A stretch of DNA of 64,000 bases, from NCBI GenBank assembly GCA_964551015.1, contig CAZKBP010000011.1, forward strand, positions 1 to 64,000, read 5' to 3'. Below are positions 26,569 through 33,650 of the stretch, in pieces. Each line of letters opens with the position of its first letter. The first letter of the stretch is position 1. Position numbers and translations under genes: made by a program. This DNA comes from CAZKBP01 sp964551015. Its GTDB lineage: Bacteria > Bacteroidota > Bacteroidia > Cytophagales > Microscillaceae. A model generated the notes under the pieces. That model searched no databases. It saw only the letters and a list, made by a program, of their open reading frames with translations, and was not told where the DNA came from.

Positions 26569-27495
26569 TTGACGAAAAAAAAATACTTGATCGTAGTCTT
26601 AGGCCCCACAGCGGTTGGTAAAACCGACCTGAGTCTGCACTTGGCACAAGATTTAAGTACTGAAATTATCTCGGCAGATTCTCGGCAGTTTTACCGAGAA
26701 ATGCAGATTGGCACCGCCAAACCTACTCCCGATGAACTGGCTCAGGTCAAACATCATCTGGTTAATTCTCATAGTATCCAAGAGGACTATAGCGTGGGGC
26801 AGTACGAGCTAGATGCGATTCAGATCATCAGCGATTTGCATCAACAAAATGACTATGTATTGCTGGTGGGAGGATCCGGCTTGTACATTCAGGCGGTTTG
26901 CGAGGGGATGGACGCGATGCCAGCCGTTGACCCTCAGCTTCGTGAAGCACTTATTCAGAAAAAAGATCAAGAGGGAGTAGCTGCCTTGCTGGAGCAACTC
27001 CAAAGTTTAGATCCCATTTATTATGAAACGGTAGATAAGGCTAATCCTCAGCGCGTGATCCGAGCCTTGGAGGTTAGTTTGGCTACGGGGAAACCTTATT
27101 CTTCTTTTCGCCAAAAAAAAGAGGTAAAAAGAGATTTTGAATCTATCAAAATAGGGCTAAACCGACCCAGAGAAGAGCTTTACCAACGCATCAACCAACG
27201 AATGGATCAGATGATTGCGGCCGGCTTGTTTGAAGAAGCCAAGCTACTTTATCCTTACAAGGAGCAAAATGCCCTGCAAACGGTGGGCTATCAGGAAATT
27301 TTTGATTACCTGGAGGGAAAATACGATCAAGAAGAAGCCATTCGGCTCTTGAAAAGAAATAGTCGTCGTTATGCCAAGCGACAACTCACTTGGTTTCGCA
27401 AAGATGAAACCATTGAATGGTTCGCACCCGAGCACTACACCGCTATTAAAGCCTACTTGGAAAAAAAACTAGGGCGGACATTACCCCTGCACTAA
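26569..27495 (+). CDS. miaA: tRNA dimethylallyltransferase
   Basis: Protein of 308 residues. It transfers a dimethylallyl group to A37 of tRNAs that read codons starting with U, stabilising codon pairing. The P-loop GPTAVGKTDLS (residues 12-22) and the substrate motif ADSRQFYREMQIGTAKP are typical. The DLHQQND/VGGSGLYI and ERKR-like RYAKRQLTWFRK segments complete the family pattern. The start appears to be TTG at 26569: an in-frame stop lies upstream at 26542 and there is no ATG between. The stop codon overlaps the stop codon of the convergent gene at 27492. Confidence 0.95.
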   Translation: MTKKKYLIVVLGPTAVGKTDLSLHLAQDLSTEIISADSRQFYREMQIGTAKPTPDELAQVKHHLVNSHSIQEDYSVGQYELDAIQIISDLHQQNDYVLLVGGSGLYIQAVCEGMDAMPAVDPQLREALIQKKDQEGVAALLEQLQSLDPIYYETVDKANPQRVIRALEVSLATGKPYSSFRQKKEVKRDFESIKIGLNRPREELYQRINQRMDQMIAAGLFEEAKLLYPYKEQNALQTVGYQEIFDYLEGKYDQEEAIRLLKRNSRRYAKRQLTWFRKDETIEWFAPEHYTAIKAYLEKKLGRTLPLH

Positions 27496-27998
27496 GCAAT
27501 GGATTTGAATTGGAAAATGCCTGCTATAATATTCGTAGGAAAACTCGATATGCGTTGTTGATAATCTTCCAGATTGAGTTTGTAGCGTTTCTTGTATTTG
27601 AGAGAATTGCTCTGAATGTTTTTCAGCTCGGCTTTCAGAGATTGAATTCGCTCATGAATGCTTAGAGAGGGGTGATGCTGAATATGATCTAGCAGCGTTT
27701 GTAATATTTGATTGATTTGATTCTCGGCTTCTAGCTTCTGTGCCGTACTGTAATCTGCGCCCGTCAAAACAGCCTGCAATCTATCCCAATCTGCTTCGGT
27801 ATAGCTTGTCTCCTCCTCTTGTTGTTGTAATGTAGCTTGCAACTGTCGGGCGATAGCCAATTTATCCAAAGCAGCATAAGCGATTTGCTCCAAGGATTCT
27901 AGGGCAATCTGTTTGACCCTTTGAATGGTGCTGTAATTGACAATTCCCCAAAGAAACAAAAAACCTCCAATGGCGATAAAAACTGGAATTCCTCCCAT
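27492..27998 (-). CDS. Membrane-anchored helical protein of unknown function
   Basis: Protein of 168 residues. A transmembrane segment near the N-terminus (about 3-20: GIPVFIAIGGFLFLWGIV) is followed by about 145 residues that are almost wholly helical and rich in Gln, Glu and Leu, consistent with a coiled coil. This resembles LemA-like organisation, but the family match is not convincing. It ends convergently with miaA, the two stop codons sharing bases 27493-27494. cinA lies 75 bases downstream of this gene's start on the same strand, so it is the second gene behind cinA. Confidence 0.6.
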   Translation of the reverse strand: MGGIPVFIAIGGFLFLWGIVNYSTIQRVKQIALESLEQIAYAALDKLAIARQLQATLQQQEEETSYTEADWDRLQAVLTGADYSTAQKLEAENQINQILQTLLDHIQHHPSLSIHERIQSLKAELKNIQSNSLKYKKRYKLNLEDYQQRISSFPTNIIAGIFQFKSIA

Positions 27999-28073
27999 GA
28001 TTTTTCCTCAATTTTATGAATAACTCAAGCTATAAAACTCTTGAATATTGAATTTGTTAGCTTTGGGAGTGAA

Positions 28074-29336
28074 TTAATTATTATCAATCAGCCCCAATAG
28101 CCTTTTCCTGACCAGATCTAAGACAATTTTGGCCGTCAGGTTGATGTTAATCAGGCGGTCATTGGTTAGCATGAGCTTGCGGGCGTAAGTACCTTGCTCA
28201 TCGGCAAGAGCAATCCAAACGGTGCCCACGGGTTTTTCAGCACTGCCCCCGTCTGGTCCTGCTACCCCGCTACTAGCCACGCCTATATCGGTCTGGTAGC
28301 GAGTTCTGACATTTTCGGCCATTTCTCGGACAGTAGCTTCACTCACTGCGCCGTGTGCCATCAAGGTTTTTTCTTGAACTCCGAGTTGGTGCATTTTGAT
28401 TTCGTTGCTGTAAGACACGATTCCCCCCGCAAAATAACGGGAGCTACCCGGGATTTTGGTGAAAAGGTGCGCAATATAACCCCCGGTGCAGCTTTCGGCG
28501 GTGGAGATCGTTTTCTGGTGATCTACGAGCACCTGCCCAATGATTGCCTCGAGTTCGTCTTTGTCAAAGCCATAGATATATTTTTGAATCAGCGGGCTAA
28601 CTTTTTCCACCTGCTGGGCTATTTCAGCTTGAATGTCTGCTAGTTTTTCTCCGATACCCGTGAGGCGAAGCTTTACCTCACCCCAACTGGGCAGGTAGGC
28701 TAGTTTGATGTGCGGTGGAAGCGCATCAGCCCATTCTCCAATCACCTCGGCCAAAAAAGATTCTCCTTTCCCAAAGGTTTTAATGACTTTATGATAGATA
28801 ACAGGTGTTTGGAAATGCGTTTGTATTTTGGGAATCAGGCTTTCGGTCATCAGGATTTTCATTTCCTGGGGCACGCCGGGCATGGAGATAAAAACTTTTC
28901 CTCCTTTTTCAAACCACATGCCAGGAGCCGTACCCAAGCGATTGTAAATGGGCTCACAGGTGGCCGGTAGTGCCGCTTGCTGTCGGTTGCTCTCGAGCAT
29001 TTGCCGGCCACGCTTCTCGAAGAATTCGGTGACCATCTGGAGTACTTTCTCATCGATTACTAGCTCCGTATCAAAAAAATTGCAAAGTGTTTTCTTGGTA
29101 ATATCGTCCTTCGTGGGGCCCAATCCACCGGTCATCAAGATCAAATCTGCCCTCTGCTCGGCTTCGGAGAGTGCGGCGAGAATCGTATCTTCTTCATCTC
29201 CAATGGAAGTAATACGCACGACTTTAACGCCAATGGTATCTAATTCGCCACTAATAAATTGAGAATTGGTATCGGCGATTTGCCCGTAGAGAATCTCATC
29301 TCCAATGGTAATGATTTCAGCGTGGATATTTTTCAC
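28074..29336 (-). CDS. cinA: CinA family nicotinamide-nucleotide amidohydrolase
   Basis: Protein of 420 residues with the full two-domain build. The N-terminal MoCF-like domain (1-170) shows IGDEILYGQIADTNSQ and MTGGLGPTKDD. The C-terminal amidase domain (about 255-415) shows STAESCTGGYIA and GVAGPDGG. CinA proteins deamidate NMN, and some hydrolyse ADP-ribose, in pyridine nucleotide recycling. The start is a GTG at 29336, as the next in-frame Met is far inside the conserved domain. It is probably co-transcribed with the membrane protein gene downstream. Confidence 0.93.
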   Translation of the reverse strand: MKNIHAEIITIGDEILYGQIADTNSQFISGELDTIGVKVVRITSIGDEEDTILAALSEAEQRADLILMTGGLGPTKDDITKKTLCNFFDTELVIDEKVLQMVTEFFEKRGRQMLESNRQQAALPATCEPIYNRLGTAPGMWFEKGGKVFISMPGVPQEMKILMTESLIPKIQTHFQTPVIYHKVIKTFGKGESFLAEVIGEWADALPPHIKLAYLPSWGEVKLRLTGIGEKLADIQAEIAQQVEKVSPLIQKYIYGFDKDELEAIIGQVLVDHQKTISTAESCTGGYIAHLFTKIPGSSRYFAGGIVSYSNEIKMHQLGVQEKTLMAHGAVSEATVREMAENVRTRYQTDIGVASSGVAGPDGGSAEKPVGTVWIALADEQGTYARKLMLTNDRLININLTAKIVLDLVRKRLLGLIDNN

Positions 29337-29471
29337 GAACCTTGTGTTTTGATATGGAACAGTTCGTAAAATTAATGGAAAAAATCAGGAAATAAGTACT
29401 TTTTTCAAGTACAAAGGCACAGCGTAAACAGCCGAGCTTGCCTTGCGTATTCACTTGAACTCACAACGCAG

Positions 29472-29864
29472 CTATTTAATTCTTCTCCTGCGTCGGCGTT
29501 CGGATTTGATTTGATTTTTGGCGGCTTTGGTAAGACCTTGATTGCCTTTGCGATGGACTCTACGCTTGCGATTGACGCCCCGAGCCTCGGTGGAGAGACG
29601 GGCAGAAGCTTTGGGGACTTGGTCAATTTCTCTTTTGCTTTTGCGCTTGCGCTTGCGTTTTTTAGAATCCTTATTCCAATCGTATTGGCTGTTGGTAAAC
29701 TCAAGAGCGTTTTTATCCTTACGGGTTTTCTTGGCGGCTTTTCGGCGGGCTTTTTCGGTCTTTTTACGCATTTTTTCTACTTCCTGCATGGAGTTTTGGG
29801 CAGAAAGTGAACCAATGCTAAAAACAAACAGAAAAGTAAAAATAAGATGGATTAATCTAGGCAT
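29472..29864 (-). CDS. Exported hyperbasic small protein of unknown function
   Basis: Protein of 130 residues with a good signal peptide (hydrophobic stretch about 5-18, cleavage near LSAQ at 20-23). The mature 107 residues contain about 43 Lys or Arg, arranged in clusters such as KKRKRKRKSKR and RRRRRR, with Asp and Glu scattered. This is far more basic than a typical periplasmic protein and suggests binding to nucleic acid, lipopolysaccharide or anionic cell-wall polymer. Three long frames on the opposite strand over the same bases lack a signal peptide or family match, so I prefer this strand. No homologue recognised. Confidence 0.55.
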   Translation of the reverse strand: MPRLIHLIFTFLFVFSIGSLSAQNSMQEVEKMRKKTEKARRKAAKKTRKDKNALEFTNSQYDWNKDSKKRKRKRKSKREIDQVPKASARLSTEARGVNRKRRVHRKGNQGLTKAAKNQIKSERRRRRRIK

Positions 29865-30007
29865 AAGATGAAAATTCGGGGATACAAGAATGTTAGAAAC
29901 CTTTAATTCGTTTTTTGAACGAGTAGCCTCAGCAGATATTGCCCTCGATGCGTTTTTGGTCTTTGAAAGAAAGTCTCTCGGAAATAACTTGTTGGCGGAG
30001 TTTCCAC

Positions 30008-30727
30008 CTAAAAACTCATAAGTTCTTTAAATCTGAGCGTTTGGCGACGAGAGATTTCTACCTCTTGGCCTTCCCTGAGAAAAACTTTCAAACTACCGCT
30101 AAACCAAGGCTCAATTCGCTCAATAAATTTTAGATTAATGATTTGTTGGCGATTGGCACGAAAAAAACGCTTCTCATCCAGACGAGATTCTAAATAGTTC
30201 AAGGTACGATTAATCAGAGGACTTTCTTTTTCAAAATACACACGAGTATGATTGCCTACCACCTCAAAGAGATAAATATCGGCCAGAGTAACAAACCAGC
30301 ATTTTTCACCATCTTTAACAAAAACTTGATCCGTACTTTTCAATTGGGTAGTTTCTTGCTGCTTTTCTTCCCTCTCGATAAGCTTACTTTCTACCTTCTC
30401 GATAGCGTGAAAGAGGCGCGGCGCTTGAATTGGCTTAAGCAAATAATCCAAAGCATTGACCTCGAAGGCCTGGATGGCGTATTCGTCGTATGCCGTGGTA
30501 AAAATCACCTCGGGAATATACGCTAGCTCGGCAATCAATTCAAAACCGTCTTTGCCGGGCATCTGTATATCTAAGAAAATCAAATCTGGTTTTTTGCTCT
30601 CGATGAGCGATTTTGCTGCGTCAGCGTTAGCGGCTTCTCCCTGAATTTCTACTTGTTTGATATCGGCCACTAGCCTTTTGAGTTCGTTACGGGCCAAACG
30701 AGAATCGTCTATAATCAGTGCTTTCAT
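30008..30727 (-). CDS. LytTR-family response regulator
   Basis: Protein of 239 residues. The receiver domain has Asp8-Asp9, phosphoacceptor Asp53 in FLDIQMPGKDG and a Lys in LLKPI. The LytTR DNA-binding domain (about 135-236) has FFRANRQQIINLKFI and the end SRRQTLRFKELM. These regulators bind direct-repeat sites and control cell surface or metabolic genes. The gene follows the LytS-type kinase by 49 bases on the same strand, forming the standard two-gene unit. Confidence 0.93.
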   Translation of the reverse strand: MKALIIDDSRLARNELKRLVADIKQVEIQGEAANADAAKSLIESKKPDLIFLDIQMPGKDGFELIAELAYIPEVIFTTAYDEYAIQAFEVNALDYLLKPIQAPRLFHAIEKVESKLIEREEKQQETTQLKSTDQVFVKDGEKCWFVTLADIYLFEVVGNHTRVYFEKESPLINRTLNYLESRLDEKRFFRANRQQIINLKFIERIEPWFSGSLKVFLREGQEVEISRRQTLRFKELMSF

Positions 30728-30776
30728 AGTGGGTTAGTAAATGGAGTTTAATCAGCTTCGCAGAGGGTAATTGCCC

Positions 30777-31844
30777 TTAATTTACATGCATTTCTAGAGG
30801 TACAGAAAAGCGCGCTGCAACACGATTTTCAGGGTAATTACTCAATTGAATTTGAGAGAGGCGACTGGAGAGCAATTGTAATCTTTGCGAAGCATTTTTT
30901 AAACCGATTCCATTACCGATTATTTCTTCTTGTAGCTGTCCAGTATTGATTACTTCTATGTCCAATTGATCTTGATGAATTCGAGTGCGAATCAAAACTT
31001 CACCTCCTTGGGGTAGGGTCGCAATCCCGTGTTTGATAGCGTTTTCTACCAAAATTTGAATGACCATAGGAGGAATTTTAAGAGAGAGAGAAGCCGGATC
31101 TATATCAAAACCGTACCAGAGGCGTTCCTCAAACTGGATGGACTCGAGTTGCAAATAGTCTTCTACTACTTCTAGTTCTTCTCTGAGGCTTACTTTTTCG
31201 GCGTGATTCAGCTTAACCGAGTAGCGTAACAACTCCGAGAGGCGCGTGAGCATATCCCGAGCTTTTTCGGGATCTTCAATAATTAGTCCGCGAATATTAT
31301 TCAAGCTATTAAAGAGGAAATGCGGATTTACTTGTGATTTGAGGGCGATGAGTTCGGCTTCTTTGGCCGCACTTTCTAATTTCCAGCGATCAATTTCCGC
31401 CTGTTTGAAGGTATGAAAGAAATGGAAACCGAAGTACAAAACCGACCACATGAAAATCACGAAACTAGAGTTGACAGTGCTGACCGTGGCGATAAAAAAG
31501 AAATGCTCACTTTCTTTTTCAGACATACCGTAAATGCCATAATAGAAAAACAGATACAGGCTCACCCAAATCCCAGCAATAATGATACTGGCGGGTACGA
31601 CTCGCACCAGCATCTTGGGAATATTCATATTCAGCCAATCCCATCTCAGAATAAAAAAGCGATACCCATGTGAAAAGATAACCCCTAAGCCACAGAGTAC
31701 TACGTAGGACAAAACGTGATGCCACTCGAAGTTTCCCGTACTGAGCAGCAAGAGTGTTTGTACCAAGAAAAACAAGAACCAACCTGCCAATTGGCAAATC
31801 CAATAATAACGGTGAGGCGGGGGATTATTTATAAATTTCCACAT
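30777..31844 (-). CDS. LytS/YehU-type sensor histidine kinase
   Basis: Protein of 355 residues with about four N-terminal transmembrane helices (within 15-150), a short coiled coil and a His_kinase domain of the LytS type: QVNPHFLFNSLNNIRGL (phospho-His in NPHFLFN) followed by a HATPase with VENAIKHGI and GIGLKNASQRL. These kinases partner LytTR regulators; the gene for one follows at 49 bases. The short periplasmic loops suggest a membrane or cell-envelope stimulus. A ten-base palindrome (31887-31896) lies 43 bases upstream. Confidence 0.92.
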   Translation of the reverse strand: MWKFINNPPPHRYYWICQLAGWFLFFLVQTLLLLSTGNFEWHHVLSYVVLCGLGVIFSHGYRFFILRWDWLNMNIPKMLVRVVPASIIIAGIWVSLYLFFYYGIYGMSEKESEHFFFIATVSTVNSSFVIFMWSVLYFGFHFFHTFKQAEIDRWKLESAAKEAELIALKSQVNPHFLFNSLNNIRGLIIEDPEKARDMLTRLSELLRYSVKLNHAEKVSLREELEVVEDYLQLESIQFEERLWYGFDIDPASLSLKIPPMVIQILVENAIKHGIATLPQGGEVLIRTRIHQDQLDIEVINTGQLQEEIIGNGIGLKNASQRLQLLSSRLSQIQLSNYPENRVAARFSVPLEMHVN

Positions 31845-31922
31845 ACATTAAATAAGGCCTAGTATCACTTGGGATGCTAATTTATTAAGAATTCTTGGTA
31901 TTTTAATTTGAGGATATGGGCA

Positions 31923-32105
31923 TTATAATTTAATTTCAAACTTTACTTTGGAATCCGTTTGGTGGTCGGCGTTGGTATCTATTTCCGTTGGTTCATGCGC
32001 TGAGCTTTGTTTATTCACTTTTTGGGAAGTGGCTATCGCCAAGCCCAACAAAAAACCCAAGACTAAGATCGGCCAGAAGTTGAAGTATGTTTTTTTCATG
32101 GTCAT
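31923..32105 (-). CDS. Small membrane protein with structured leader
   Basis: Protein of 60 residues with one hydrophobic segment (about 8-24: FWPILVLGFLLGLAIAT) followed by a hydrophilic, mostly acidic tail. It has no recognised family. Its ATG at 32105 lies inside the right arm (in mRNA sense) of a 9-base inverted repeat whose other arm is 74 bases upstream, so the start could be hidden in a hairpin. A second ATG two codons later (32099) lies outside the arm. The gene lies 78 bases before the LytS kinase gene on the same strand and could be co-transcribed with it. Confidence 0.5.
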   Translation of the reverse strand: MTMKKTYFNFWPILVLGFLLGLAIATSQKVNKQSSAHEPTEIDTNADHQTDSKVKFEIKL

Positions 32106-32192
32106 GTAAATGTTAATTCAGATTTTGGGTGAATTAAATTTGGCTTCGAGTAGGCTTCACCCAATTATTTTTTTATGAATGACTTACATGAC
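32101..32192 (-). promoter_or_regulatory. Nested inverted repeats in the leader of the 60-residue protein gene
   Basis: The outer arms GTCATGTAA (32101-32109) and TTACATGAC (32184-32192) are perfect 9-base complements. The inner arms TTGGGTGAA (32125-32133) and TTCACCCAA (32156-32164) are also perfect. In the minus-strand transcript the outer stem includes the start codon at 32105-32103. On that strand no T-run follows the inner hairpin, so a translation-control structure is more likely than a terminator. The plus strand does have seven T after the inner hairpin, but no plus-strand gene ends nearby. Confidence 0.45.
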
Positions 32193-32325
32193 AATATTAC
32201 GAACTTCTCTTTTCCAAAGAAAATGCTTTGGGATGAGCGGTACGAGAAAGGGATGAGTGGTAATTACTCGGTCTGAATCATCTCTATCCCCAAGCAACCA
32301 AGAGCCAATGCGGAATACGGATAGC

Positions 32326-33414
32326 TTAGCCCAATCCCAAAGGAATACTAAAGGTGATTTGATCTCCTTTGGATTCTTCTTGAATACGAGAAGATAAACC
32401 GCCTGATTTAGACTTATTTTCTGTAACAAACAGACTTCTCAAATTATTGACCAAGCGTAAAGGATTGATAAAGGATTGTGTCCAGTTGGCGGGCGGAATT
32501 TCCAGTATGTCAGCCACTTTATCCCCCAACAAAAAGCGCATATAGCTCTCCGTGAAGCCCTCAGGTAGACGAATCTGTTCATTCTCTCGGAAAAGCTGCA
32601 TGAGCGCGCGGGTGAGGGCTACACCTGCCTCAGATTTACGGAAATGCCTCTCACTAATGCGTTTGTCCAGCCAGTAGGCTTCTTTACCCGTTCGTGGCAA
32701 TAACTCTTGGCGTACACCCAGCAAATGACCGATTACATTCCAAAGATGGAAATAAGCTTCGGTCTCTTTTTGGGAAGGAAAATGCCCAATTTTACGCAGT
32801 CCTCTTACCACTAACCAAGAAAAGGCACCATTAGTACCGCCCATATCTTCTTGGTTGATCGGTAAACCCCATGCTGGTTCCCACTTCCCGCTTTGTAAAA
32901 TATGAAAACGCACGGCGGCGTGCATAAGCCTTACCTTCAGGATACTGCTATAACCTGCACCTTGTGGTTGAAAAGCATCTGGATGCATCACATCCAAGAC
33001 GAATTGCCCCGTTTCTAGCAAACGTCGTTGCGTTTGTTCACGAATACGCTCAGAAAGGTGTAAAACACGCGCCCCGTCCGCCGCCGCGTAGCAGTAGGGA
33101 AGGGATAGAAAACCCAGCATAGACAGGATTTCCTCTTGATGTTTTTGAAAAAAAGCAGCTCCCGTTTGCATCTGCTTCTGGTCGGCCCAGTCGGGTAGTT
33201 TGGCTTGCGACACAAAATAATCTTTGACTATTTGGGGCAAATGAGCAGGGATTTCCTGTAAGTTTCGGTTCAGGTCGGCCATTAAACGCCCCACGGCACG
33301 TGCCTGCCCTGTCTCGAAAATGCTTTGGATAACCTCATCAGCGGTTGGGTCAGTAGTCTGACGCATGTTATCCAGAAACGTCTGGTTGTAGTATTTTAAA
33401 TTGCTATTTTGCAT
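32326..33414 (-). CDS. MpaB-family oxygenase (DUF2236)
   Basis: Soluble protein of 362 residues. It matches the oxygenase MpaB / rubber-oxygenase-like family by the segments LPDWADQ, LGFLSLPYCYAAADGARVL, TGQFVLDVM, GYSSILKVRLMHAAVR and a later WNVIGHLLGV. In characterised relatives the histidines of such helices bind a b-type haem and the enzyme cleaves alkene bonds. Whether haem is bound here is inferred. The frame at 32184-32429 overlapping its end is not a gene. It is transcribed away from the SpoIIE-type gene, with a 236-base divergent gap and no obvious partners. Confidence 0.8.
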   Translation of the reverse strand: MQNSNLKYYNQTFLDNMRQTTDPTADEVIQSIFETGQARAVGRLMADLNRNLQEIPAHLPQIVKDYFVSQAKLPDWADQKQMQTGAAFFQKHQEEILSMLGFLSLPYCYAAADGARVLHLSERIREQTQRRLLETGQFVLDVMHPDAFQPQGAGYSSILKVRLMHAAVRFHILQSGKWEPAWGLPINQEDMGGTNGAFSWLVVRGLRKIGHFPSQKETEAYFHLWNVIGHLLGVRQELLPRTGKEAYWLDKRISERHFRKSEAGVALTRALMQLFRENEQIRLPEGFTESYMRFLLGDKVADILEIPPANWTQSFINPLRLVNNLRSLFVTENKSKSGGLSSRIQEESKGDQITFSIPLGLG

Positions 33415-33650
33415 AAATTACTCCTTTTCTTCAGCAACTTCTTGTGTTCACAATGGTTTCTTGGCAGCGAAAAGAAATAGATAATTATAAAAATGAAGCT
33501 GCCTTAAATCGGAATAATAATTGCTAAATATCTGAAAAAAAGACTTTCCTTCGCTATCTAAGACCTTAATACTCATCATCTACTAGTAATCCCTAAATTG
33601 ACACTATTTACAGTCAGATGACAGGATCAGAAATGCAATCATAGGCATAT

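Noticed and set aside
29511..29871. Two plus-strand frames opposite the hyperbasic exported protein
   Set aside because: They have Leu/Phe/Arg-rich shadow composition. The minus-strand frame has a proper signal peptide, so it is preferred.
32101..32192. A miniature transposable element, because of its 9-base terminal inverted repeats
   Set aside because: No target-site duplication flanks it (the bordering bases differ), and the start codon of a gene lies within one arm, so a leader structure is more likely.
32184..32429. An 81-codon frame overlapping the end of the MpaB-type gene
   Set aside because: It overlaps a conserved C-terminus in another frame and has no start context.
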